In this document: in pieces, positions 45,281-57,013 of the stretch
Position numbering within the stretch: the first letter of the stretch is position 1
Layout: every line of letters begins with the position of its first letter
Origin: Chlorocebus sabaeus
Taxonomy: Eukaryota; Chordata; Mammalia; Primates; Cercopithecidae
Direction of reading: 5' to 3'
Length of the DNA stretch: 64,000 nucleotides
Assembly: GCF_047675955.1 (NCBI RefSeq)
Contig: NC_132925.1
Span: 18,996,688-19,060,687 of the forward strand
Position numbers and translations under genes: made by a program
Notes under the pieces: generated by a model
Told to the model about the DNA's origin: nothing
The model's input: the letters and a program-made list of their open reading frames with translations, nothing else
Database searches by the model: none

Positions 45281-46568
45281 GTGTTTTCTTATTCCATGAT
45301 TCTCAGGAGTGTAACTGTTACAAGATCAATTTTTACAGCAATTTCTCTTTCAAACTAGACAATGTACAGGCCCAATACAGAGATTTTTTTTTTTCTTTTT
45401 TTAACCACTCAAATTCCATGCTAAAATAAATATCCTTGTATTCTCCCTATGCCAATAAATGTCCTTGTAGTCTCCCTATTCCTCTCCCTAAGTTTTTATT
45501 TTCAGTTTTTAACCTTTTGGTTGAGTGCAGGCTCTTGAGGTCCCAACTTTATATTGGCAGTCTCATTCCAACTCCATTCTGAGCCCTGCATTCTCTGCTC
45601 CTCTTTCAGTGCGTTAAACCCAAGATTTAGCACATCCCCAAGAGTAGGGTCTCAGCTCATGTTCTTGTTACCGACTTATCTCTTTATGTTCCATGTCATT
45701 TCTGGTTTTCTGATGACTTTAAAGAATGCCTAAGAGGCACCTTTATGTTCTTCGCTCCCTGTATTCTTGGAAAACAGAAGTCTACCTCTACTTCAATCAC
45801 TTGTAATTTATTTTTGTGTATATTCTGAGGAGGTGACCATTTCTGCCTCTTGTGTATTTATAGCCAGTCTTAATTCTATGCTATTTTATATTTTTTCCAA
45901 CACAAATTCCCTTTACTTAAAATTCACCATCGGGCTTTTCTTTCCAGTTTGATTGCTTTTAAAACTTATTATTTTAATCTAAGAGAAATTATGAATTACA
46001 TTGCGTAAATGTACAAGAAAACTCCTTTGCTCACTTACTGGACTAGTGGATTCTGTATTTTCCCACTGTAAATCATAGTGATTTATGCTTATACATATCA
46101 AATACTCATGACCTAGAGACAATTTTATTCCCTGAACCACATTGGCACTTCTGTTTACATCAGTTGTGTTATAGACTTATAGTCTGTTTTATTGTTGTTT
46201 TATACCACTATTTAAACTATTTATTTTAATATTTTTTTATTAAAATGTTTAATTCATTAAAATATGATATAAATAATCTGTATAAAAATAATTTCTACCA
46301 AAACTAAGTTCAGTTTTCTGATAAGGCATCATAAATTTGTGTTTATAAATATAATTTTTCATTTTAACTTTGGTGTAGTTAAGAAAATTATAAAGGATTG
46401 GGAAAATAACCTCAAAATCTTAAGAATTATGCACTAATACTATTTACAAATGTTTTAAAATTTTTACTTTAAAGAAGTGAAAGTTGTAAATTACAGATGT
46501 CACATTAGGAATGATGGTCTTTATGCAGCACAGACTACCATAGGACACTCTAACCAAAAGAGATCTAG
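45281..46568. other. Unassigned AT-rich sequence
   Basis: A small duplication near 45,426-45,475 repeats CCTTGTA(T/G)TCTCCCTAT with a period of about 33. Nothing else recognised. Confidence 0.4.
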
Positions 46569-46876
46569 GGCTGGGCACAGTGACTTATACCTGTAATCCC
46601 AGCCCTTTGGGTGACTGAGGTGGAAGGATCACTTGAAGTCAGGAGTTCGAGACCAACCTGGGTCACAAAGTGAGCCCTCATCTCTAGAATTTTTTTTTTT
46701 TTTAATTAGCCAGGCATGGTGATGTGTACATATAGTCCCAGCTACTCAGGAAGCTGATGCAGGAGGATTTCTTGAGCCCAGGAATTTGAGGCTGCAGGGA
46801 GCCATGATCATACCACTGTACTCCAGCCTAGCCAGGGCAACCAAGTGAGACCCAATCTCAAAAAAAGCAAAAAAGA
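46569..46876 (+). mobile_element. Alu (AluJ-type)
   Basis: GGCTGGGCACAGTGACTTATA start, TTGAAGTCAGGAGTTCGAGAC, a mid T12 tract at 46,689-46,700 instead of the usual A-rich linker side, TTCTTGAGCCCAGGAATTTG, and an A-rich tail with GC. The TTGAGCCCAGGA and loss of nearly all CpGs mark an old AluJ. Confidence 0.93.
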
Positions 46877-47995
46877 TATTTACATGTTTAAGTTAAAATA
46901 TATTATTTTTAAACAATATATTTTAAATATATATTTTAACATTCCTCATATTAAATGACTTCTGTTTAAATCATTGATTCTCATAATCTCTACCTTATTT
47001 GATTTTATTATTAATACTATCTGATTTTCTTACTGACTGGTGTTACTAAAATGCTTCTATTATTTGAAAATCTGTCCAAATAAATAGATAGAAAGCAATA
47101 AATCCAACTGCTCAAAGGAAATTAAATATTAAAAAGTAGTCAGAGGTCTCTGGCTACCAGCCATTCCCACCTTCCTTGGGACAGAGTCTTGCTTGTGGTC
47201 ACCATGTTTATATCACAAGGCCTACAACCCTTGTGAAAGCTGATTGGATCAGAAAAGGGGGTAAGGGACATGACCCAAGGGGCAATGCCTATAAAGGTCT
47301 TCAGGGTCCTAGCAGGCCTGTCCGAGTGACTGGCACACTCAAACTGATATTCTCAGAAGAAAGTGAGTCAAGAGTAAAATAGATCAGAAAAATTAAATTA
47401 AGAAGTTAACATAATAAGCAGCTCTAATCAATGAAGAATATGAGACAGGAAAGGAGTGTGTAGTCAGTTGATTTAATAAAAAGAAACACCTAGAGAAAGA
47501 ATCCACGGAGTTAAGGCTGGAGTCCTAAGCATGGAAAACAAGCCTTTACCATGGCTTCTCAGAGAAGATTCCTCTGACTTCTCGAGGCTTTTGTCAATCC
47601 TGAGCTATAATGACACATGTCCCTGGTCTCTTTAAGGCCTTAGGAGCCTGTGTTTGGTCCTTTCTCATTTCTCTTGTATTCCAACTATAAACTCCACTTT
47701 TCAGAGGAAACTTGAGCATATGCGCTCTCTGCATGCTGAAAGAGCCTAATGAGTATGTGTGGAAAGGAAACTAATTTACAATTCTATTGTTTATAACAGC
47801 TAAAATTCTTGAGGTAGGGACCGTATGTCTACCACATTTTGGCATATGAATGTGGCAACAGAATAAAAACAGCTTTAGTAAGTTTATCTGCACAAATTTG
47901 CTTAACTTAGAGCCATATCTAAGCAGAGAGGTGTTCCAAAGTTCCAAGATTGGTATAACCTATCTCATGTCTTTTCATGAGTACTGTGTGAACCA
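46877..47995. other. Mostly unassigned sequence
   Basis: A possible L2 tail lies at 47,795-47,890 (CTTGAGGTAGGGACCGTATG). 47,140-47,380 has a CTGATTGGATCAG and GACATGACCCAAGG block that resembles parts of old interspersed repeats, unnamed. No gene recognised. Confidence 0.35.
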
Positions 47996-47999
47996 AGGG

Positions 48000-48200
48000 C
48001 AGTAAAACATTGGATGGAGAGTCAGGAAACCTTGATTGTAATCAGAATTCAACCATGACAAGAAATTGATGACTTTGGGGAAATCATCCCAAATCCCTCA
48101 GCCTCAGTTTCTTTCTCTGTGGGGCTCATGTACTCTGACTTAAGGTTGTCATAAAACTGAAATTAGAGATACATGTGAAAGTACTTTGTTCTGTATGTAT
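48000..48200 (+). repeat. MIR SINE
   Basis: ATGGAGAGTCAGGAAACCTTG, GATGACTTTGGGGAAATCATC, CTCAGCCTCAGTTTCTTTCTC, AAGGTTGTCATAAAACTGAAA follow MIR order. Confidence 0.75.
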
Positions 48201-48235
48201 TTGTTATGCCATGCAAATACGGGCGAGAAAACTTT

Positions 48236-48300
48236 AGAACCTCAGAGTTAGAAGGAACTTTGCAGCACCTCATACCCAGTCCTCACCTGATAATTTTTTA
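48236..48300 (-). repeat. MIR3/L3-type fragment, minus strand
   Basis: GAACCTCAGAGTTAGAAGGAA then CTTTGCAGCACCTCATACCC is the reversed tail of MIR3/L3. Confidence 0.5.
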
Positions 48301-49910
48301 TGGGTAACAGGAAATGTCATTTCCAGGTTTTAGGATGATTTTTCAATGCTTTTAATCTTGTGTAATTTTACTTGTCTTCTGAATTCCATACCTGTTTGAT
48401 TTAAATGTGAATAATTTTAAGCATATCTTATTCAATGAATTTCCTGATATTCCTTAAAAAATTTGAAACAAAGACTAGATTAATTTTTTTTCTCAAGTTA
48501 ACTACCAACTACAGAAAAAAAGGGGAAGTATTCACCTCAAAACTCCATAAATACAAAGTTATTGACAGAAAAATAGGAATCAATTGAGACTACTAGCAGA
48601 CATTTTTATATCAAATTAGACTTGGGCTGGGAAGCTGTTAGAGTCTTGCCACCATTCCTCTCTTCCTCCTTCCGTCTTCCGTGGTTCCTAGGGCTTCCCC
48701 AGTTTTATGCTCTGTGGCAGCAACACACCATAAGTCTGATCAATTCTCTTCCTCCTCTTTTCAAACTGCGTGTGTTTTCTGGGTTCTGCCTAAAGTAACC
48801 AGAGTAAATCAAGAATAAAATGTGTGTTAAGAGTAGAATACATTTCTCACCTTGAATAACATTTGCATTTTAAAAGCTGCCTCCAATAGGAGTAAGCACC
48901 TTGATTTGAAGGAATTTTCAGTTAGTCGCCTGAGGTCTTTCCAGGACCCCTCATGTGTTATTACACGTGAGGCTCATGGGTAGGCAAAGAAGCAAGCTGG
49001 CTCTCCACACAAAAGATGTAGCTGTGTGCGTGTGTGTGTGTGTCTGTGTGAGTGTGTGGGACTGTCTTCGGGTGAAAAACACACCAGAAATTGGCTTTCT
49101 GTCTCATCTTTATGATAACCCATGAATAGAATTGTAGAATTGCTTTCCATAGTGATTAAATCTGTCCTTTTTGGAGTACATGACTGGCCAGCAGGTGTCA
49201 GAGAATAAGTTTTCTAATCACTGACACAACCTTTATTGATACAACCAGCAATTACCGGGTTGAAGAAACACTGTTTATGCATGATTCAAATGCACGCTCA
49301 TATCACCTTAGGCCCAGATGTTCATATTCCTAGATATAATCTTGACACCAGGGCCCAAATCAACATTATGCTGGAAGACTGATTTCCTCAAATTCAGCCT
49401 TTATTATTTCTTCTCTACTGTGAAAATATGCATCTCCCCCTTCTCCCATCTCCAATGTTCTCCAGATAAAGTGAACAGTTTAAAAACAGTCAAACAGAAT
49501 GTGAATGTATTTGAAGGAGGGCAACTTTAAGCCTTAGCAAGACCCAGGAGGTCTAAGAATTTCAGTCATACAAAGTCTTATCAACAGCTGAGCTATGGTA
49601 GTAACACAGAGAAATAATTTCAGAAGAACTCCGTTGAAAAAGATAGAGACAATACTTATAAATTAGCGATAAGAATAATTAATAGGATGATGACTAGCTC
49701 AGATGAATAAGAGTCATAGAATTGTGGATTTATTTTTGTGCCAGAAAATGAGTCCGAGGGTTGATTTACTAATTGACTATTAAGCATTCATTGGCAGAAT
49801 TTCATTTGGAGTTCTCAAACAATGCTTACAAAGAGTCTCTTCGGCATCAGTAAGGATTTTAGGCAAAGCAGGGGCCATTCAAATAGAATTATACCTATAC
49901 TCTGTTTCAA
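48301..49910. other. Unassigned sequence with (GT)n
   Basis: GT-rich microsatellite at 49,022-49,059. No gene or named repeat seen. Confidence 0.4.
49022..49059. repeat. (GT)n microsatellite, interrupted
   Basis: GTGTGCGTGTGTGTGTGTGT then CTGTGTGAGTGTGTG. Confidence 0.93.
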
Positions 49911-49915
49911 GAATA

Positions 49916-50261
49916 TGGCTATTAGTTGAATGTGTCTCCTCCACAATTCAGGTGTTGCCAGTGTGATATTATTGAAGATGGGACCTCTAAGAAGTGTTTA
50001 GGCCACAAAAGCTACCCCTTAGTGAATGGCATTAAGGCCCTCATAAAAAAGGCTTCCTGCAGCATTTGGGCCTTTGCCCTTGCCTTCCACCATGTGAGGA
50101 CACAGTGTTCCTCTGCTCTGGAGGATGTAACCCTCATTGGACACCAAATCCTGGTGACTTGATCTTGGGCTTCCCAGACTTTAGAAGTGTGAGAAATCCA
50201 TTTCTGCTCTTTATAAGTTACCAGTGTGTAGCATTATGGCAGCACAAAACAGACTAAGACA
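49916..50261 (+). mobile_element. MLT1B-type ERVL-MaLR solo LTR
   Basis: GAATGTGTCTCCTCCACAATT, AGATGGGACCTCTAAGAAGTG, TTAAGGCCCTCATAAAAAAGG, CCACCATGTGAGGACACAGTG, TTGATCTTGGGCTTCCCAGAC, GTGAGAAATCCATTTCTGCTC and CAGACTAAGACA follow the MLT1B consensus in order. About 346 bases. Confidence 0.88.
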
Positions 50262-50889
50262 GAAAGAAAAAGCTATTTTAAACAACATTCTTGTCTGTTA
50301 CCTTTCACTGTGAAGGTATTAGCAAGTAGACTTGTACGAATGATTAGAAAGTTAGGGGTAAATTTAAAGAAGACATTCTTTATTCTAAGGGCAATTGATT
50401 ATACACTAGAGGAGGTTCCTTTTATACTTTTGTTTATATTCATGATTTTACCTTCTTATTGAAAAAGTGTTGGTTGAACAATTTAGATAATGAAATGGTG
50501 AGTGATTACAATCTTGTATGCAAACTAATGGCATCTATATAATAAAATTGTAATTATACATTTGAAATCAATAATGTATAATTTCTAGCAGACTACTTTT
50601 GTCCCAGCATAAATGAAGCCTTCTTTCCAGCAGCGCTTCTAATTTAGATTGCCTAACACATTGAATGACAAATCTGAGCATCTATTTAGCCATTAAGATG
50701 TTAATATTAAAGGACATTTTTCTGAGAAGTATTAAGAACAAGGAAGCATTGTAATGTTTTATTGCAAAATTAAATTTAGGATCATATTCACAATTAGGTA
50801 GGCTGCATGGTAGTCTGTAATGCTAGCTGTTTATTCCAGTTCTAGATTTTACCTATCTAGTGTTTAGAAGTCATCTTCTCACATAGTCA
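50262..50889. other. Unassigned AT-rich sequence
   Basis: Nothing recognised. Confidence 0.4.
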
Positions 50890-51178
50890 CTTTAGATTAT
50901 GTTATACACTTTCCAAACAAAATCACAAAAAAAATTGTTGAAAACATTTTGATTTTTTTGTCTCATCACAAAAGTAATACGTGTTTTAGATTTTAAAAAC
51001 TATAGATAAACAAAGAAAAGGGGAAAAAGCTACCCAAAAGGTGACCACTTTGAGATTAATATAGTTAATATTTTTGTTTGACTCTTTTTTTTAGAGAAGT
51101 GGTGCATGTTTTTGTATCTATATTTTTTAAATGCTGTTTTCCCCCACAAAACAACTTATTATGAACATTTTTTTCATG
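50890..51178 (+). repeat. Old LINE-like interspersed repeat, family not assigned
   Basis: CACAAAAGTAATACGTGTTTT, AGATAAACAAAGAAAAGGGG, TACCCAAAAGGTGACCACTTT and AACTTATTATGAACATTTTTT are in the same order as the family at 11,040-11,500. Interrupted at its right end by the MST provirus. Confidence 0.4.
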
Positions 51179-51183
51179 CTATT

Positions 51184-51552
51184 TGATATGCTTTTCCTGT
51201 GTCCTACCCAAATCTCATCTTGTATTTCTCATAATCCCCACATGTCATGGGAGGGACCAGGTGGAGATGATTGAATTATGGGGGCGGTTTCCCCAATCCT
51301 GTTCTTATGATAGTGAGGTAGTTCTCATGAGCACTGATGGTTTTATAAGAGGCCGTTTCCCCTGCTTCACTCTGTACTTCTCCTTCACAAACATGTGAAG
51401 AAGCACATGTTTGCTTCCCCTTCTGCCATGATTGTAAGTTTCTTGAGGCCTCCCCAGCCATGCTGCACTGTGAGTCAAATAAACCTCTTTCTTTTATAAA
51501 TTACCCAGGTTCAGGTATGTTTTTATTAACAGCATGAGAACAGACTAATACA
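51184..51552 (+). repeat. 5' LTR of MST provirus
   Basis: 369 bases, from TGATATGCTTTTCCTGTGTC to GAACAGACTAATACA. Contains a perfect AACATGTGAAGAAGCACATGT block unlike the 3' LTR, which has AATGGATGTG there. Confidence 0.9.
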
Positions 51553-53066
51553 GTAAATTGGTATTAGTTAGTGGGGTGCTGCTATAAAGATACCCAAAAA
51601 TGTGGAAGCCACTTTAGAACTGGGCAATAGGCAGAGTCTGGAACAGTTTGAAGGACTCAGAAGAAGACAGGAAAATGTGGGAAAGTTTGGATCTTCCTAA
51701 AGACTTGTTGAATGGCTTTGACCAAAATGCTGATAGTAATATGGACAATAAAGTCCAGGCTGAAGTGGTCTCAGATGGAGATAAGGAACTTGTTGGGAGA
51801 TGGAGTAAAGGTCACCCTTGCTATGCAAAGAAACTGTTGGCATTTTCCTCCTGCCCTAGAGATCTGTGGAAATTAAAACTTGGGAGAAATGATTTAAGAG
51901 TATCTGACAGAAGAAATTTTTAAGTGGCAAAGCATTCAAGAGGAAGCAGAGCATGAATGTTTAAAAAATTTGTAACTTGACAATATGATAGAAAAGAAAA
52001 CCCTATTTTCTGGGGAGAAATTCAAGCCTGCTGCAGAAATTTGCATAAATAATGAAGAGCCAAATGTTACTCACCAAGACAATGGGGAAAATGTCTCCAG
52101 GGCATGTCAGAAACCTTCACAGCAGCCCCTCACATCACAGGCCTGGAGACCTAAGAAGAAAAAATGGTTTCCTGGGTTAGGTCCAGGGCTCCCTTGGGAC
52201 TTTGTGTTCTGCATCCCAGCCACTCCAAGCCATGGCTAAAAGGGGCTAAGGTACAGCACAGGCCATGACTTCAGAGTGCAAACCTCAAACCTTGGCAGCT
52301 TCCACGTGGTGTTGAGTCTGCTGGTGCACAGAAGTCAAGAATTGAGGTTTGGGAACTTCCACCTAGATTTCAGAGGATATATAGAAATGCCTGGATGTCC
52401 ATGCAGAAGTTTGCTGCAGGGGCGGAGCCCTTATGGAGAACATCTGCTAAGGCAGGCAGAGGGAAATGTGGAGTTGGGTCCCTCACACAGAATCCCTACT
52501 GGGGCACTGCCTAGTGGAGCTGTGAGGAGAGGACCACTGTCCTCTACACCCCAGAATGGTAGATATACTGACAACTTGCACTGAGTGCCTGGAAAAGCCA
52601 CAGACACTTAATGTCAGCCTGTGAAAGCAGCCTGGAGGGGGGTTTTACCCTGTAAAACCACAGGGGCAGAGCTGCCCATGGCCTTGGGAGCCCACCACTT
52701 GCATAAGTGTGACCTTGATGTGAGACATGAGTCAAATGAGATCATTTTGTAAATTTAAGGTTTAACGACTATCCTATTGATTTCAGACTTACATGGGGCC
52801 TGTAGTCCCATTTGTTTCCACCAATTACTCCCATTGGAATAACTATATTTATATAGTGCCTGTACCCTATTTATCTAGGAAATAACTAACTTGTTTTTTA
52901 TTTTACAGGCTCACAGGTGGAAGAAACTTGCCTTGTTTCAGATGAGACTTTGGACTTGGACTTTTGAGTTAATGCAGGAACAAGTTAAGAATTTGGGGGA
53001 CTGATGGAAGGGCATAATTGTGCTTTGAAATGTGAGAACATAATATTTGGAGGGACCGGGGTGAAA
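51553..53066 (+). mobile_element. MST internal region
   Basis: Starts GTAAATTGGTATTAGTTAGTG. Contains TGAATGGCTTTGACCAAAATG, CATGTCAGAAACCTTCACAGC and the closing purine-rich TTTGGAGGGACCGGGGTGAAA. Longest frames are about 100 codons and show no catalytic motif. Confidence 0.88.
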
Positions 53067-53443
53067 TAATATAGCTTGACTGTGTCCTCACCCAAATCTA
53101 ATATTGAATTGTAGTTCCCATAATCCCTATGTGTCATGGGAGGGACCAGGTGGAGATAATTGAATCATAGGGATGTTTTCCCCCATCCTGTTCTCATGAT
53201 AGTGAGTTAGTTCTTATGAGATCTGATGGTTTTATAAGGGTCTTTTCCCCAACTTTGCTCTGCACTTCTCCTTGCTGCCACCATGTGAAGAAGAATGGAT
53301 GTGTTTGCTTCCCCTTCTGCTATGACTGTAAGTTTCTTGAGGCCTCCCCAGCCATCCTGAACTGTGAGTCAACTAAACTTCTTTCTCTTATAAATTACCC
53401 TGTCTCAGATATGTCTTTAGTGGCATGAGAATGGACTAATACA
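53067..53443 (+). repeat. 3' LTR of MST provirus
   Basis: 377 bases, TAATATAGCTTGACTGTGTC to GAATGGACTAATACA. Confidence 0.9.
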
Positions 53444-55317
53444 TACTACACAGACACTGATTTCAAAATATGCATGCTTTGAAGATCAATGCTTATGGGA
53501 AGAATATTTTCATAGCAAGCCTGTTTGGGATTCAGAATGAGTGGTGAATATTAGAAAGCAAGTGTTTGGAACCTTTCAAGGGAATTTTCATTCAGAGTTT
53601 TTTGCTATAGGATGGTTTAAATTATTTAGTTCAATGTTGGTGAATTAGTTGAAGGAGACATTTCCACCTAGATTAGAGGTTGCTTTATTTGGTATAAAAC
53701 ATATACTAACCTGGGAATCAAGAGGCTTGAGATTTCATCATGGCTCTGCCTCACTGACTCTGTGAGTAACACTAGGCAAAGATATTACCCTAGGTGTTTT
53801 TCTTATAATATGAGCTAATCTAAGTTGCTAGGCTACAGTTCTTAATACCATGAATAAAATAATTGTTTCTAGGTATGGATCATTCTATTGTATTTAGTTA
53901 ACAAATCAAGTCAGATTATTGTCATTTTTGAAAGGAGAGCTGTGACATAATATAGACTTATGGCTTTACACCTATTTTCAAAGGCTATTCAGTCAATCTG
54001 TTTCTTGACCTTCCTTAGAAAAAATATTTCAGAACGTAATAGTCACTTAATACATCTACTTACTTGTGTAATCCAAAATTATACAGAACTGGGTCAAATG
54101 CCAATGTAGTAATACAAAACATAAGTCTTTACAAAAAATCTAATTAAACATAAATTATTTTAAGAAAATATACTATGATAAAATATCAATCATGATAGTT
54201 TATGCTTATTTCTTAAAGTGCATATAAATCTTTTTGTGTTGTTGTTATTGTTGATTGGCTGATCAGAAACCAGAATCTCATCTCCCTCATTGACAAACCC
54301 TCTAGGTCACAGTAGACTTCAATTGGTATAATAAAAATTTCTCACAGAGGTAAAATTTAGATAGCTTTGAAGGTGAAGTAAATGAGAAGTTACCAGGGGG
54401 AGAATTTGCTTTAGGATAGCCTTATCTATTGACATTTTGACAATATTAAATTGTGAGAACCCTTGAGGTATCTTCAAGATACACTGATTAAGTGCACCTT
54501 CTTCAACAGAAACACATGGAACCCCACAAATATGGAGGTGAAATGCTCATCTTTTCTAGAGAAGGAGATTTATTTATAACTTCATTGCTTATGGAAAATT
54601 ATTCCAAATAAAATTAATTAAATACCTTCTAATTTGGTTTAAACCCATTTTGTCATGTTTTGTGCATATCAGAGTTTGTAAACAGATGGCCAGTACTCAC
54701 TGAATAAAGTCTCTTTGTGCATTTAAAAATTGGCATGAAATGACTTTTGGGTCTTTTCTTCATCAAATTGTATAGTTCTAGCTTTGTTAACCTCTCAATG
54801 TCAACCTTAGTTTCCAGTCTTTTAGTCATCTTCTGGATCATCTTTAAAGCTGTTCATGTTCTTTCATTAGTCAGCTGTATTTCAATAAGCCCTCCAACAA
54901 CTACCAAGAAACAAGTCAGAATGTGTTCAGTTGTCAGAGCATTTTACATTTCTTAATCTATATTTCTGGTACATTTTGGGCACAAGGATAAAATGAATGC
55001 AGCTTTCAGAGGTACAGCTATGCTTTTTTCTTAATTTTAATTTTTGTATGATAACAGTTTTGATGGCTTTGCCAATGAGCCAGATTTTTTTTTTTTTTTA
55101 TCTAAGATAATGAAATTTAACTAGAGGCAGGAATGAAATTACACTGAAGTCCAGAGATTCTAGGTAGCCATGGTTTTCCACTGAGCTGAGTGTTTTCTTC
55201 TTTGAGAACCTTAACTTTATTAATTACTATATGGATTAAAACTTACAAAAATACATCACACTTTCTTTCTTACATAGTTCATATGGAATATGTTTTAGCA
55301 TTTTTGTTTGACAACAT
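53444..55317. other. Mostly unassigned AT-rich sequence
   Basis: A weak MIR-like piece lies at 53,690-53,860. T13 at 55,087-55,099. No gene recognised. Confidence 0.4.
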
Positions 55318-55640
55318 AATTTAATTCAATATATTTATTGAGCACCTACAAAATTAAGAAGTATGCTAGAAGATATGGAGACAAGGTGAATCAGAAATTA
55401 AGGGTTTGCAATCTGAGAGAGAGAAATAAGCACAAAATGGCCCTAATACACACTAGTAAGTGGTAAATACCATAAGAGATTGAAGATACATGTTAAAGGA
55501 ATCTTGGAGGAAACAGAATTTCATGGAAGAAGTATCTTTAAGTTGCTCATTAAGGTAGTAGAAATGTTTTCCCTGCAAAAGCACTCTAAGATAGTGGGAA
55601 ATTGGTATGTGTAAACTTTGACCAGAGTAGGCAAGTGATA
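55318..55640 (-). repeat. L2 LINE, minus strand
   Basis: AATATATTTATTGAGCACCTA, TATGCTAGAAGATATGGAGAC, GTTTGCAATCTGAGAGAGAG, AGTATCTTTAAGTTGCTCATT, AAGATAGTGGGAAATTGG are reversed L2 3' sequence. Confidence 0.65.
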
Positions 55641-55740
55641 TAAAATATATCTAGAACATTTATTGCATTTCACAGATGGGAGAAAATATTATTTTTTTTG
55701 AGAGTATGAATAGATAAACAGGGCTGAATTTCAATAACAC

Positions 55741-56114
55741 TGATTTGATATTAACGAATAAAGAGTTACCTGAGTCTGCATAATTTACAAAGAAAGAAGG
55801 TTTAATTGATTCACAGTTTGAAAGGATTAAAAGGAAACATGACTGGGAGGCCTCAGGAAACTTACAATCATGGTGGAAGGCAATTCGGAAACAAGCACAT
55901 CTTACCATGGTGGAACAGGAGAGAAAAGCAGGGGCAGGGTAGGGGAACTGCTTACACTTCTAAACCATAAGACCTTGGGAGAACTAACTCCCTATCATTA
56001 GAACAGCATGGAGGAAACTGCCCCCATGATCACCCCCCGCCCAAGACATGTGGGGATTATAATTAGACATAAGATCGTAAGATTTAAGTGGGGACACAGA
56101 GCCAAACCATATCA
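55741..56114 (-). mobile_element. MST-type ERVL-MaLR LTR, minus strand, small deletion at its left end
   Basis: TTACCTGAGTCTGCATAATTT, GGCCTCAGGAAACTTACAATC, ATGGTGGAAGGCAATTCGG, TTAGAACAGCATGGAGGAAAC, ACATGTGGGGATTATAATTAG and GAGCCAAACCATATCA follow the reversed MST order. The leftmost 30 or so bases are diverged or partly deleted. Confidence 0.85.
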
Positions 56115-56149
56115 ACATCTGTGTCTAGGCTTATGAAGGGACTGTAGTT

Positions 56150-56627
56150 GTTATTTGTTTTGTTTTTGTTTTTGTTTTGCTATGTTTTGTTGTAAGTGTT
56201 GTGCTGGTCTCATAAAATAAGTTTGGAAGTGTTCTTTCTTTCACATTTCCTGAAGGTGGTTGAATAACAGTGGCTTGTGTTTGAAGGCTTTTGGAGGAAA
56301 GTAGATTTTTATCATTTCTAAATTAATTTTGTTAGCAGTTTTCATCAGTTTAGTAACTTTTAGTGTGTTTTCAAGGAATTTGTCTATTTCATCTACATCA
56401 TCAGGTTTGTAGGCATGTTATTCATAATAGTCTCTTACTACCTATCTAAATACTATAGGGGTTATAGTCACATTTCCTGCTTTATTCTTGGTATTGATAC
56501 TTTGTATTTTCTCCCTTTTTTTGTTGGTCAGTCTAGTGATTTATTAATTTTAATAATCTTTTTAAGAACCAATCTAACTTTGTGTATGTTCTTTATTCCC
56601 ATATAAATAATTTTTAGTCTCTATTTC
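56150..56627 (-). mobile_element. Old L1 (L1M-type) ORF2 region, minus strand, first part
   Basis: TTGTCTATTTCATCTACATCA, CATAATAGTCTCTTACTACC, TGTATTTTCTCCCTTTTTTTG, CTTTTTAAGAACCAATCTAAC are reversed ORF2 reverse-transcriptase region of an old L1. Interrupted by the MST solo LTR. Confidence 0.8.
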
Positions 56628-57013
56628 TGATATCGTTTGGCTCAATTCCCCCACCCAAATCACATATTCAATTGTAATTCTCAATGTTGAGGGAGGGACC
56701 TGCTGAGAGGTAATTGGATAATGTGTACAGATTTCCTCCTCACTATTCTTGTAACAGTGAGTGAGTTCTCATGAGATCTGGTTGTTTGAAAGTGTGTAGC
56801 ACCTTCCCCTTTGTTCTCTCTCTTCTCTCCTGCCATGTGAAGAAGGTGCTTGCTTCCCTTTCACCCTTCTGCCATGATTGTAAGTCTCCTGAAGTCTTCC
56901 CATCCATCCTTCCTGTGTAGCCTGCAGAAATGTGAGTCAATTAAACCTCTTTTCTTCATAAATTACTCAGTCTCAGATAGTTCTTTATAGCAGTGTGAGA
57001 ATGGACTAATACA
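56628..57013 (+). mobile_element. MST-type solo LTR inserted in old L1
   Basis: TGATATCGTTTGGCTCAATTC to GAATGGACTAATACA, 386 bases. ATTTC at 56,623-56,627 and 57,014-57,018 is an exact 5-base target duplication. L1 sequence resumes immediately after it. Confidence 0.93.

Larger units (their letters stand above)
51184..53443 (+). mobile_element. MST-type ERVL-MaLR provirus, LTR-internal-LTR
   Basis: 5' LTR 51,184-51,552, internal 51,553-53,066, 3' LTR 53,067-53,443. Both LTRs run from TGATATG or TAATATAG to GACTAATACA. They share MST-type features, for example GGGAGGGACCAGGTGGAGAT and CATGTGAAGAAG. Internal blocks parallel the THE1 unit at 6.9-8.4 kb. I find no matching 5-base duplications at the ends (CTATT left, TACTA right). 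No working frames. Confidence 0.9.

Noticed and set aside
54653..54956. Overlapping small frames that could be a retrocopied gene
   Set aside because: No recognised protein family, no polyA tail, no target duplications.
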